Part shown: positions 18,184 through 29,400 of the stretch, one piece after another
Position numbering within the stretch: position 1 is the stretch's first letter
How the letters are laid out: each line of letters begins with the position of its first letter
Origin: Beroe forskalii
Taxonomy: Eukaryota > Ctenophora > Nuda > Beroida > Beroidae
Assembly (NCBI GenBank): GCA_011033025.1
Contig: WFMF01000216.1
Location: forward strand, 222,577-286,576
Direction: 5' to 3'
Length of the DNA: 64,000 bases
Notes under the pieces: generated by a model
The model's database searches: none
What the model saw: the letters and a program-made list of their open reading frames with translations, nothing else
What the model was told of the DNA's origin: nothing
Translations under genes and position numbers: made by a program

Positions 18184-18992
18184 GAACTTGTCTCAAAAAG
18201 GGATGGATCTTTGAAATGGTTTTTGTATTCATTAGACCTTTTAATAGTGGCAGCTAAAAGGCCTGGAATATTTGGGCTAGCAATTACTTTTTTCACATTT
18301 AGATCAGGGCACTTTTCTTTAGCAATAGATATCATTTGAGACTGGGTTAGTGCAACCCATGGAAGTCCTAGAACATGGCTTCTTTTACTGAGATAGGATT
18401 GGAACATAATCTTTTTCTCATCATGAAAACTAAGTGTCTTTATAGCATAGTCATATACTTCTCGTTGTTTTGATGTTATGCATAAGTCATGTTTCAGTTC
18501 GTCAACTTCAGCCAGCATGCAAACAAAATTTGACTGAGCATCGAAACAGTAAATATTCTCATTCAGAGGGGTCAATAGCAGTTGCTGTTGATAGTGACTA
18601 GTTTTGAATAATCTGCTACGAGCTGTATTAATACTGCGTCTACCTGCCATTGGCAAATCAAGGTCAAAAAATGAAATAATACCATTCAGTTGCCTAGCAC
18701 TGAGAGTATCAATGGATTCCATTGAGATCAGTTTGATCTTGTCATTTATTTTGCTTGAAATTGTGGAACTTGCAGGGAGGGTTCTGTCCATCAAAGATAG
18801 TTTCTGAAGATCCAAGTTTGGGACATCTGTGTTAAGGACATAGGGGTTAATTGTATTCCCCTTGAGGGATGCAAAATAGTTGCATTTGAATATTTTGCTG
18901 GGTGAAAATGAGAACAAAATATTCTCAAAAGTTATTTCATCTTTACTCAAATTCTCAATTAGGCAATCAGATTCAACACAATGTGGTTTCAA
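18180..18992 (-). pseudogene. LINE-B ORF1a, middle part
   Basis: 270 codons. Residues about 95-125 (LSARQLNGIISFFDLDLPMA and the basic stretch after it) resemble a SAP-like helix-extended-helix DNA-binding motif; this is a weak call. The frame overlaps the next by four bases. A frameshift separates it from the part at 19719-20140 beyond the inserted LINE fragment. Confidence 0.45.
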
Positions 18993-19012
18993 ATAAGCTG
19001 GAAGTGAATTTC

Positions 19013-19733
19013 CATGGATTAAAATCTTTTTTTAAAGGGTGAAAGCTAAGTTAGAATATAAGAACTGGCCTTATGGGTAAAAATCAAATTTCAAATTGTA
19101 TTTTTATCTCAACAACAAGATATGGGGTAAAAAAATGTCCCCAAACAATTATAATCAGTTTTGGTATGAGATTCAGATCAAGTGTTGTCCATTTCTGATG
19201 TTTTTCCCCAGGTTTGCCTCTATATAGCCCCGGGTGAAATGACACATGTCTTGAAGGTCAGATCTTGTATCTCCTCCACGAAACGGCAACAGTGTACTTT
19301 CTTAGGACCTCTTACTCTTGTTCTCAAATTTCACAGCCAAGTGCTTTAGGGACTAGCTGCTTCGTTGCCCATGCCTGCAGTTGTGCTGAACACTAGGGGT
19401 GTAAAAGTGGCCTTTTCATCCTGCAGTACCCTGTCATTGCCTTGCTTTTCTTCTAATTCTGGTGTCTCTTGTACATCTGAAAGAGGCTAGTGTTTGCATT
19501 GGATTGAGCTTGTGGGTGCAATACCCCATATCAGTAAATGCTCTGTCCAAAGGCGTCAAGAAACCTCTTGTGCATACATCAAGTCGAGCCCCATCACTCA
19601 CATCAGTACCCCTTTGTAGCTGTTTAGTGGTTATAGGTATCAGGCTTGGTTCAACAACTGTTTCCTTGCATACCTGTTCTAGTAATTTTGCAATGGTACC
19701 TTTCAGTGAGTCATGTCTCATGGATTAAAATCT
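19013..19733 (-). mobile_element. LINE-D fragment with 15-bp target duplication
   Basis: The 15 bases CATGGATTAAAATCT occur at 19013-19027 and again at 19719-19733. Between them lies a 5'-truncated minus-strand LINE end, with a T-run just after the left copy that is the short poly(A) tail. Its coding part (19721-19434 plus frameshifted continuations) begins MRHDSLKGTI and includes GARLDVCTRGF and later FTPLVFSTTAGMG, marks of a C-terminal domain common in LINE ORF2 proteins of cnidarians and other invertebrates, possibly nuclease-like. It interrupts LINE-B. Confidence 0.8.
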
Positions 19734-20140
19734 GAGTAGATGATAATACCACATATGCTAGCCACATTTATGAGCTGAGCATTACATAGGCAGTGCCATG
19801 GAATTAATGCATCCTGCTTTAGATCCTTTAGGGCACAAGCTTGTGCCAGTAATTTAATAGAGTCCAAAAAGGATATAGTATTTTTAATGTCTTCAACTTG
19901 CTTTGTAATGAAAGGGGGAAGTTTAATAAAATGGGAAGAAGGAGACAGTTGATTGTCTAAGCAAACAAACTTGTCGGATTTTCCAAAGCAAAACCTGCCA
20001 GCTAGCTTTGTCTCTTCATCCTTAGGAGCTTCACTGCTTTGAGCCACCTTTTCTCTACATTTCCTTATCACTACTGGATCTTTTTGAAGAACTAGGGAGG
20101 GGTAAATGTTAGATGAAATCAGTGAGAATTCAGTGCACAC
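19719..20140 (-). pseudogene. LINE-B ORF1a, N-terminal part
   Basis: 140 codons on the minus strand, unrecognised by motif. It lies upstream of the LINE-D insertion, and removal of the insertion would join it to the frame at 18992 with a shift of one. The true start may lie further upstream, up to about 20190. Confidence 0.4.
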
Positions 20141-20689
20141 TGAGAACAGCTGTTCTGGGGTCAGGAGATCAACTGATACAATTTTTTAATCTCTATCCTT
20201 GATTTATCCATGGAATTTAATGTGTAGTTTTTAAAAACTCACAAATCACTGCTTTATATAATCAACTTTACCTCAGGAGTTCCCACTTAGGGGAGAGATC
20301 TTCCCACAAACACTAAGGCTGCCAAGAGCCTGGCAGCAAGGTGGCGTGAGGATGAGGTGAGGGGGGTAGGAGGTGAGGGTGAGGAAGGTTAGGGGTGGTT
20401 GCCATCAAGGTTATTGTGAGCTACTTTGTTTGTTTGAAAACCCTCGTGAGGGCACCACTAAGGGCTTCTGGGAATGTCTCTAAAATGCAGCCTGACCTTG
20501 GTAAGTCAATAAAATGCAGCTTTATTTCTGTAAATAAGTTAAATAGCTTTTATTTTATTTTAAGTTAAATAATATACCACTTATTATTTTCAGTATGTAC
20601 TGTTCCGAGAGTGCATTATTTAATTTCACCATTCTTTTCAGGAATATGTTTTAATATAGTATAGATATTTCTTTAGTGGGCAACCTCGT
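20141..20689. other. Non-coding, G-rich and AT-rich parts
   Basis: Possibly the 5' UTR of LINE-B. A G-rich stretch (GAGGTGAGGGGGGTAGGAGG, about 20355) could form quadruplexes. A stretch at 20425-20475 (CTCGTGAGGGCACCACTAAG) recurs at about 38060-38095. No gene seen. Confidence 0.4.
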
Positions 20690-20815
20690 TAACAGTCTTT
20701 ATGATTGACTGAGTGTTTTCCCTCAGCACAACATAGAAGCTTCATTCATATAAACTCGAGAAAATATATTCATTGTCATTGTGCTGTAAACATTTTATTC
20801 AATTCAATTCAATCC
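20690..20815 (+). mobile_element. Short (AATTG)n-tailed retroelement, copy 2
   Basis: Same order of words as copy 1: TTTTCCCTCAGCACAAC, GAAGCTTCATT, ATTGTGCTGTAAA. The tail here reads ATTCAATTCAATTCAATC, another phase of the same pentamer family. Confidence 0.55.
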
Positions 20816-21116
20816 ATAAAAATATATATAACTGCAATACAATCAGTAAACGAATTCATGTTAACAATGTAGTGCCTGTCACTTAAAATGAAAAAAATGC
20901 TTTTCCCATATTTACAAAGCACTGAACATGCAGCGAAGATATAATGAAAGAAAACCAATTCAGTTTTGTGTTTCAAAAATATCAGCGCTAAAACTGTTCA
21001 TTCCAACATCAAGCATATTCCCAAAACTTTAAATCAACAACGCAAAACAATAATGTACTCATTACGTTAGAATTAACTGCATACTTGGAAATAACCAAAA
21101 TAATAGCTATCACAGT

Positions 21117-22112
21117 TCATGAAACAAGTCTCTCTACTTCCTTAACCTGCCCATTCCTGATAAAGAATTTCTTGCCTGGTTCTCTCTGCATCAGGTCCTT
21201 CATCTCCTTTACCAGTTCCCTTTGTGCAAGGCACTGATCAGGGGAGCGATCAGGTGACACAAAAACATTCCTAAACTGCTCCACCTGTTGAAGTCGTCTG
21301 GAACAAGAGACTATCTGGGCAGCAACGGTTGAACACGACAGAATAACTTTTACTGGATGGATGGTGTCGTTCTTCTTTTGTCCCAGTCGACAAGCATCTA
21401 CTTTCGGTTTTTGACCAAGTCGCTCCAACACCGCCTCAACCCTTGCGTTGATATTCTCTCCTTCTTCCTCTGCCAATCCAAACAGAACAACGTTGCGGCT
21501 CTGATCTTCCTCATGGACAACGTCCTTGACAACAGTTTTCAAGACTTCCTTGCTGATAACTGTTTCTGGCCGAGAAGTCTCTGAGTTCTGTACCACTGAG
21601 CTATACGTCTTGAACTCTGCCTTGACTGATTCAACCACTGAACCCCTAACAGTTTTCTTCAACGACTCCAACTGTTCATTCTTGCACTCTGACAACGTCC
21701 CAAACTCTGCCTTCACCAATTCAACGACTGAGTCTTTGACAGTTTTCTTCAGGTTCTCCAGCTGTTCTGTCTTGCACTGAGACAACTCCTCTTGGATCTT
21801 GATGACATTTTGTTGACTTTCGATAAGCCTGGACTGGAAAGAACTGCTGCTGTTCTTCAAGCTCTCAACATTACCCATCAAATCTCCAACAAAATGCAAC
21901 GCACAAACACACACATTAACGATCTCTGGCTTGTTCAATCTGTTCAAGTCCCGTACATTGACTGAGTTCAGACTCTCACAGGGCTTCTGTAACATGTGAA
22001 GCGTTTCTTTACTCCATGAGAACGCATCCTTATACATTCTATCAACTACTTCCAATTTATAGGAGTCCATTGTATACCAGGTTAAACCGTGGGTCACAGT
22101 ATGAATTTTCAA
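21117..22112 (-). CDS. LINE ORF1: coiled coil and RRM-like nucleic-acid chaperone (331 aa)
   Basis: An intact frame. Residues about 80-170 form a coiled coil with an internal duplication of 30 residues: 113-138 (KTEQLENLKKTVKDSVVE) and 143-168 (KNEQLESLKKTVRGSVVE) match closely. Residues about 206-285 (RNVVLFGLAEEEGE, then PVKVILS) form the RRM-like core of L1/CR1-type ORF1 proteins; the end (SPDRSPDQCLAQRELVKEMK) is the basic C-terminal domain. The likely start is M16. Fragments of the same family lie at 38347-38505 and 42466-43185. No ORF2 follows on the minus strand, so the copy is a truncated LINE. Confidence 0.8.
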   Translation of the reverse strand: MKIHTVTHGLTWYTMDSYKLEVVDRMYKDAFSWSKETLHMLQKPCESLNSVNVRDLNRLNKPEIVNVCVCALHFVGDLMGNVESLKNSSSSFQSRLIESQQNVIKIQEELSQCKTEQLENLKKTVKDSVVELVKAEFGTLSECKNEQLESLKKTVRGSVVESVKAEFKTYSSVVQNSETSRPETVISKEVLKTVVKDVVHEEDQSRNVVLFGLAEEEGENINARVEAVLERLGQKPKVDACRLGQKKNDTIHPVKVILSCSTVAAQIVSCSRRLQQVEQFRNVFVSPDRSPDQCLAQRELVKEMKDLMQREPGKKFFIRNGQVKEVERLVS

Positions 22113-22279
22113 AGTTGCTGATCAGCGTTATTGCGATAACAGAGACATGCAACGAATACAAAATGGTATTAACAGCACTGATGGTATTAACAGCACTGTA
22201 TTTGTGTTGTTGTCTCTGCACCATTTGTCATTGCACATACCTCAAATTTGATTGTAATTAGTAGTGTTCATAGCTGTCA

Positions 22280-22450
22280 TGAAGGAGTGTAGCCTCCTCT
22301 TTCAGGAATAGGGAGACGATCTCAGCATCAAGGAGACTCTCTTATGATCATAGAGTCTTCCCCAGCATCAGGGACACTCTCTCAGGATCAAGGAGACTCT
22401 TCTTTGATGAATAATTCCACCCCAGGAACAAAAAATCAGACCTAGGATCA
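22280..22450 (+). repeat. Degenerate ~35-bp repeat, possible LINE 5' UTR
   Basis: Repeated phrases GCATCAAGGAGACTCTCT, GCATCAGGGACACTCTCT and GGATCAAGGAGACTCTTC follow each other. They lie upstream of the minus-strand ORF1, where promoter repeats of a LINE could be. Confidence 0.45.
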
Positions 22451-23342
22451 AGTATTGCATCTTGTCAGAATGTTCCAACTGACCAAACTTATATAATCAA
22501 CAAATAAAATTTAAAACGAGATTTCATTGTCTGTATGCACCAATTTGCAATATTGATATTTGCAGACAGATAACAGGCTTTAAATTTTGAATAATATTGC
22601 CAAAAAATATCTTATATATAAAGTAAAGTCACACGTGAATAATGTTTGTATGTGCTGCCGTACACAATTAAAAATTGAGCTTGCCAAGAAAATATCAAGA
22701 GAAAGGAAAGCTAAGCTGGGCTTAGTTGTGCCGTTGCTATGGATACAGATATTCTGCACGTGCAGATTATGATCATTCTATGCGAGTACTTTCTGATACG
22801 TTGTTGATTGCTGTGTTTTAGCGGTTGAATGAATGAAGTGTTCACTGTTTTCATTAATTCATTTGAAATTCAAGATCTGAAAATAGAGAATGGGTATGGC
22901 TTGCATCGTGGAAGCTATTTCCGTTAGCATCTCTTCATAAATCAATGACAGACGTTGGTCGATTTAAATCAATTGAGTTGATGGTTAACGGAAAATGTGA
23001 ATTTACAGCAATTTAAGATTGAAAAAAATCAAATTCAAATTCAATGCTTTGATTCAACGTTCAGTATGAGTACGATACTCGGTTTTAATTTTCAGATTTA
23101 AGTTCATCATACAAAAGCAAATTATAATGATCAAAACTTGCACGGTCCAGCATCACTAAAAGTAACTAAAGAATAATGGTCAAGTTTGCTCCTTCATAAA
23201 CTTTTTGAGAGCTTATTATTTGGTCCTGTATCATCTGGCAGGCCCAACGGGCCTTTTTAGTAATAACATAACAGATTTCAAATCTTCTATACATGATAAA
23301 ATATTTTAATATTTATAAAATTCTATAAATTATTATTTCATT
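22451..23342. other. AT-rich, no gene seen
   Basis: No coding motif or mobile-element mark recognised. A small GC stem (GGCCCAACGGGCC, 23241-23253) followed by T5 looks like a bacterial terminator but has no evident meaning here. Confidence 0.4.
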
Positions 23343-23436
23343 GCTAAACACGTATATCCCTGTCTGCGTTGCGCGGCGCGCTTCCTCAGGAAGGGTAGCG
23401 CGGCGCGCGTACGCACACCTATGCGGGCTTAGGAAA
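23343..23436 (+). repeat. CpG-rich hairpin repeat, copy 1
   Basis: Begins GCTAAACACGTATATCCCTG, continues with GCGCGGCGCGCTTCC and its inverted partner, and ends CACACCTATGCGGGCTTAGG. It is related to copies at 36423, 36626 and 36762. The core folds into a strong hairpin and is very CpG-rich against an AT-rich background. Confidence 0.7.
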
Positions 23437-23536
23437 TTATTTCATAAATTTTCGACGGACGTTGCCCCGTCTATTTCTTCTGACTGGATGGCTATCAATA
23501 TTTAGCCTCAACTGCCCTTTCTTGTCTGAATAATGA

Positions 23537-23824
23537 ATCAAACGTTTCCTGCCCAATAATATTGTCACATTGCAAGGAAGTGTCGACCTTTATTATGCTA
23601 TTATGAATGATGGTATTTTACTAACTACCAACCACGATGTTTTCACAGTTAACTTTACTGGTCATCGGACAAAGTTCACAAACAATGGAACTGTTCTTAT
23701 ACATTGGATGAATTTTACGGAAATTCCTACCAAGTACCACGAGGTATTTCACTCACCAAAGCCAAATGTTACTCCAAAGTCACAAATGATCCCAAACTCC
23801 GGTGTGAAGTATGAGATACTCTGG
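23537..23824 (+). CDS. Possible exon of an extracellular protein
   Basis: An open stretch of up to 96 codons with protein-like composition, ending at a good splice donor (CTCTG|GTAAGT, 23825). It holds three N-glycosylation sequons (NFT, NGT, NFT) and no Cys. It contains no transposon motif. The acceptor is unclear; TTGCAAG at about 23575 and the stop at 23534 limit the exon. I do not recognise a domain. It may be an exon of the receptor-like gene whose LDLa exons lie at 30 kb, but that one is on the other strand, so probably a separate gene. Confidence 0.3.
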
Positions 23825-24064
23825 TAAGTTGTTAGAAAATATACCATGCAAACCACTCACTGGAGATTGGAGAACGACATCATGAGGAAAACTGTCAATG
23901 AGAGAATAAGGTGCAACTGATAAAGAAAGAGGCGCTATCGAAGAAGAAACACCTTTCTGTTTGGGCTTTATTTTTACTTTCAAAATTATACTTGTTACCT
24001 GTTTGAGAAGAAAATTTAGTAACACTGTGATACTTAGTTTGACATCCTCTATCTACTGATTTAC

Positions 24065-25430
24065 CTCTGAAACATTTTAATGTGATTGTTCAGCTTATTA
24101 TTTCAAAGGGGAGGTGAGATATCTCAGTTCCCTCTCTAGGCTTATGCAGTGTCAAGAAAGGGGTTACAAAAGGGGGTTCCTTAGGGATCGTTCACATATT
24201 ACGTAATCAATTTTTGGCCGGTAATCAAGTTTACAGTAGTTGTATTTGTTACAATAACATGTAACGTAATCATTCAGAAACCCCCTCCCCCCTCAAGGTG
24301 ATTACGTAATATGTGAACGATCCCTTATGGAATATTTTGAACAACTTTCTGGGGGTACAACTTCAATCTATGAACAACCGAAACATGCATTTCAAATCAT
24401 AATATGTGCCAATTTCCCCACAGTATGGCCATATTTACCTAAACCATATTTTGCCCTTTCTGCATGAATAAAAGTGGTTTTGGCCAATATCTCGAAAACG
24501 TTGCAAGATTACGACTTGGAACCATGATCCGCCTGACCTAATGTGACCATTGCGAACATTTTAGTGTGGTTGATCAGCTTTCTAGCTCAAAAGGAAGCTG
24601 AGATAACTTTATTCAAAATTTGGGCTTATGCGGGGTCACAAAAAGGGGTTAGAAAAGGGGGTTCCTTATGGAATATCTTGGACAACTTTTTTTTGATACA
24701 ACTTCAGTCTATGAACAACCGATACATGCATTTCAAATCATAATTAGTGCCAATTTACCCATAGTATGGCCATATTTACCTGAACCATATTTTTGCCCCT
24801 TTGCACATGAAGAAAAGGGGGTTTTTGGCCAATATCTCGAAAACGGTGCAAGAAAGCGACTTGGAACCATGATCCGTCCGACCTAATGTGACCATTGCGA
24901 ACATTTTAGTGTGGTTGATGAGCTTTCTATCTCAAAAGGAAGCTGAGATAACTTAATTCAAAATTTGGGCTTACGTGGGGTCACAAAATGGGGTTAGAAA
25001 AGGGGGTTCCTCATGGAATATCTTGGACAACTTTTTTTTGGTACAACTTCAGTCTATGAACAACCGATACATGCATTTCAAATCATAATTAGTGCCAATT
25101 TACCCATAGTATGGCCATATTTACCTGAACCATATTTTTGCCCCTTTGCACATGAAGAAAAGGGGTTTTTTGGCCAATATCTCGAAAACGGTGCAAGAAA
25201 GCGACTTGGAACCATGATCCGCCTGACCTAATGTGACCATTGCGAACATTTTAGTGTGGTTAATGAGCTTTCTATCTCAAAAGGAAGCTGAGATATTGGC
25301 AATCGAAGTTTTACCCCATGCGCGGGTAAAAAAGGGGTAAGAAATCAAGGTTCCCCAAGGAATTTTTTGGACAACTTTTTTTTGGTGGTTCTTGACCCTA
25401 TGGACTACCAAAATCCGCTCTAACTTCTAT
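24065..25430 (+). repeat. 345-bp tandem repeat array
   Basis: Units start with GACCATTGCGAACATTTTAG at 24544, 24890 and 25235; an older unit begins at about 24068 and is lengthened by a MITE. Units two and three are nearly identical. The frames inside (for example FFGTTSVYEQPIHAFQ) are shared by repetition and show no known domain. Confidence 0.85.
24181..24327. mobile_element. GGGATCGTTCACA MITE, copy 1 (TTA duplication)
   Basis: Element 24184-24324 with inverted ends GGGATCGTTCACATATTACG and its complement, flanked by TTA on both sides. The 3-bp TWA duplication and GGG ends fit PIF/Harbinger-type MITEs. It lies in the first unit of the 345-bp array, so it is younger than the array or at least that unit. 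Confidence 0.85.
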
Positions 25431-25470
25431 GGGAGGATTTACTTCACTGGGGGTTATGGATCCATCCCTT

Positions 25471-25669
25471 ACTATATGTACTTTAGAGGCGTAAGACGAA
25501 CACGCAGACAATATAGAGCCCTGCGAGAGCAGGGCTCTATATAATATTTAAATGTCGACAGCGTAGCTGGAGACATTTAAATAATTTAGAGTGCGAGGCG
25601 AAGCGAAGCTGAGCCGAGTGCTCTAAATCATATTTCTGCGGTGAGTCTGAGCCTCTAAAGTACTATAGT
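25471..25669. mobile_element. Cloverleaf element A: inverted ends and three hairpins
   Basis: Outer inverted repeats (ACTATATGTACTTTAGAGGC at 25471; partner ending at 25669) enclose three consecutive hairpins: 25511-25542 (14-bp perfect stem, GAGA loop in GCGAGAGC), 25545-25583 (12-bp stem, then CAGC-GTA-GCTG) and 25584-25628 (8-bp stem, then GCGAGGCGAAGC and GCCGAG). Folded, it is a four-way cloverleaf. No coding sequence. The architecture recurs in elements B (57.4 kb) and C (58.2 kb). Confidence 0.75.
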
Positions 25670-26474
25670 AGTCGAAAGGTGTACAAAAGACACCCTGTAC
25701 ACAACAAGCACACATTACCTTATATGGTAATAATAGAAAATGCTTGTTAACACAAAACAAAAAGCGCATAACTCAGCCGTTCTTTGAGCAATTTTGATCA
25801 AACTTTCAGGATATTACGGGCAAGATATGACCAATACATTCCTGGAGTAGCTAACATTTCTGACCCTCAGAAATTGAGATATGACAGATAAACCGGTGTT
25901 TTGTTTCAAAGTTACCGCTTAACAACTGGCTTTTCGGTCATAACTCCGCTTCTGGAGCTCAAAATGAATCTAAACTTCACTGAGATGTTGCTTTTATGAA
26001 GCTCTAAATATCCTGAAAGTTTCATCAAGTTTGCTCAAAAACCTCGGAGATATGCACATTTTTGTAACGCAAAAAGCAAAGGTCGCGTAGATGTGTATTT
26101 AAATTGGTGTGTCATAACAAACACATGATATAAAAGCGCGAGTAGAATTTGACTCTACGCATATAGTACTACCCTTTAAATCGGTCAAAACTTGTCGTGA
26201 GACTACTATAGTTAAATTTATCTAAGTTCCTACTTTGTCAATGTCCAATCTTTTGAAAGATTGGATTTATAAACCTGCTCTAGATAGCTACATATCGATA
26301 ATTTAGCATACAAATATCATTGTGATATTATTGACCTCACATGACAGTGATACCCTCACATGACAGTGATACCCTCAGCTTATTAAACTAATATATTCTT
26401 TTCGTTAATAAATAGATGTGCAGCTATGATGATTCCCCCCTAATCTTCAAAAATATCAATGTTATAATTCTATA
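25670..26474. other. No gene seen
   Basis: Moderately AT-rich. A short direct repeat CTCACATGACAGTGATACC lies at about 26337-26373. The words CTATAGT and TACTAC at 26160-26215 resemble the ends of cloverleaf element A, so a related remnant may be present. Confidence 0.4.
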
Positions 26475-29400
26475 CTGGGCCCCCAGGGGCGTTCACCGGC
26501 AAAGTGTGCCCCCGGCCATTTTATGATTGGATCGTGCAGATGAGACCTAGAACTAAAAAATTAGCTAGGGTTATTTTTTAGTCAGATCATATTTTGGGCC
26601 GGCCACGCCCTTTTCGGAAATCTTTATCTTGGCCCAGGAAGGTCGTAGAGACTTCGTTTTGGGCTTAAAGAACCGCAATGGCCATGTTTATTAGACTTGT
26701 CAATAAACATATGCTCTAAAAATGCTCAGGAACCGAGTTATAGGCCAAAAACTGATTTGAGGCAGCGAGGGGTTTAAATTTTACGATTTTCATAACTCCG
26801 GCCAGGAAGGTCGTAGCAACTTCGTTTGGGCTCAAAGAAGCGCAATGACCATGTTTATATACGACTTGTGAATAAACATATGTCTTAAAATGCTCACAAA
26901 ACAAGTTATGAGCAAAAAACTGATTTTTGACAATTTGCGCTGCAATATATTTGGACATATATGTATCAATCATTCAAATTTTCACGTAAAATCACAAATC
27001 ACCCCATTTCAGGGGTTCTTCCATCATCTGTTGTGCTGCAAATGGGATCATCAGACATTTTACGACCTCTTCCAAGCTTCAATTCATCCCCAAATGTTGG
27101 CCAAGGCCCATTTTGAGCGAAGCGCACATGCATAAATTGGTCACATTTATGCTTCAATAAGTTTATCTGAATATATGAATGGCAGTTTATATAGATTTTA
27201 AAATGGTGTTAATGCTCTACCCCATGCCAACACCATGATAATCTTCACTTCATCAATACAATTATGCTTACCCAATTATGCTACCCATTGGGTATACAGA
27301 ATTGGCTATACAGAATATTCCAATGAGTAACAATGTGAAAAACGCGAATATTGCTATAAATAATTGGTTGAATGGTTGGTATTTAGACTACTGCTTGGCA
27401 AATGGGGGAAGATTCTGACAGGTCATAGGATGCAGTCAGCTTGTTAGGCATGACTGGCTTCTTCACTGCTGCACATTACAGCTTGATCACAGCCAGTACA
27501 GTGGTACATGGGCCATAGGATACCGACTTACAACTGTCACAATTCGCATGGATGCCTGAGCTAATCCAGTGAAAAGCATTTCAGTTCAGTGGATTGATGA
27601 CCTCACTACTGACTTGTTGTCTTAACAATGACAGTCCGGTTGTTAGACAGCTGGTTGTTAGGAAGTCATGTTGTTTTGCTGCTTCCTTAACTGCTGCACA
27701 ATCCAGTTTGATTCAACTTCATCTCTGTCCAACGAAGGTCCCCATTATTCTCGCCCATCTGGCTTGAGTTTAACATGGAATCTCCAAATAGACTGCAGAT
27801 TTTGGAACCCACTAGCATTGATTAAATATACTCGTTATGCTGGTATGTCAAATACTGCCAGAAGACAGAAGGGAAACAATAATAATGAAATTTCAACTTG
27901 GGGTGAACACCAGTTAAGCAGTTATATTCGAGAATCGAGGTAGCTTTATATTTATGGTTCTATTCGGTCCCTTACTGAGATATTGAGTCTACAAGCCTGT
28001 TAGACTGAAATTATGTAAGGAACGAAAATGAAGAAGGTCGTAGAACTACAAGGTGGGAGCCACTACGTACTTGATTGATGGAAGTTTCAGTGCAGCATGA
28101 TTATATGATTTGGGTGATGATCAATCTAATAACATGTTGAACATAACTATTTCAGCTGTTCAGTGTTCAATAATAACCAGCCTTCAAAGTCCAGATACTC
28201 AGATAGAAGCTTTGATTTCCCATTGAGGAATTTAGGAAAAACCACAAATCAATGGCCATGGGAAATATCAATGCTTGTTCATTTTCAGTACATGCATGCC
28301 AATAATGAGACTTTCAATTTAAGTGATCCGATTGCATAGAAATTTAGTATCTTTATAGTCTATATCTTAGTCATATTGGTTACCAATTTGGCTCAATCAA
28401 CTCTCCCAAGGAAATGCATAACATAAAACATTGAAATTCATTTGATCAAGAGAAATAGCCAAGTAGCATCATTATTTGAACAGTCCATTGCCATTGATAT
28501 TGGAGCCAAGATGCCAGTATTTCAAATGTTGTCATTTTTGGAGTACCTACTGGCACCCAAGAACCAATCTTCAGGAATAGTATCCTCTAGGATACTATTG
28601 CGCATACGAGGGCAAGCCAAAATGGCTTTGGAACATACGACTTAGTGGACTATCTTTGAACAGAAATGAAGCTGAATCCAACTACATAGTTCAGCAGTAA
28701 AGAAAAATGCCAAACAACGAGCTGCCTCACAGTAACTACCAAACTGTGGTTTCTGAATAAAGAAGTGATTCCAACAAGCCCTGGACTGAAAAAAATGATT
28801 CCGACATTGAATCAAGCCAATCAAGGGTATCTCTGGTATGAATGCACATTGCACAAGGGTATCTCCGGTATGAATGTACATTGTTGCAACTGCTACGAGC
28901 TGTTTTCCTATGAGTGTGTTGACAGTGCTCTTTCCTGAGGTACAGTCACCCCTCATTTGCTCATTTGGAATAACAATCATGTTATGGCGCAGCCAACATG
29001 GAAATATTGGGGACTATCTAATAATAAATGGTATTATGAGATGGATCATTTGATCTATCCCCATTACCTTAGCAATAGTTCATCAATGGCCATATTGTAT
29101 TGAAGATTATCGTGGAGTTGGGATGAAATAGAGCATAAAAACCATTTTACAATCTATATAAACTGCCATTCAGATATTCAGATAAACTTATTGACGCAGC
29201 AAAGCTGAGATAAGGTCAATCTAAGCTGATATGTGACCAATTTATGCCTGTGCGCTTCGCTCAAAATGGGCATTGGCCAACATTTGGGGATGAATTGAAG
29301 CTTGGAAGAGGTCGTAAAATGTCTGATGATCCCATTTGCAGCACAACAGATGATGGAAGAACCCCTGAAATGGGCTGATAAGCGATTTTACGTGAAAATT

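Noticed and set aside
23241-23258. Rho-independent terminator (GGCCCAACGGGCC followed by T5)
   Set aside because: No bacterial context; a short GC hairpin in eukaryotic DNA.
27668-28980. Transposase gene inside foldback element 2
   Set aside because: The longest frames are 91 and 112 codons with no catalytic motif; the element is non-autonomous.
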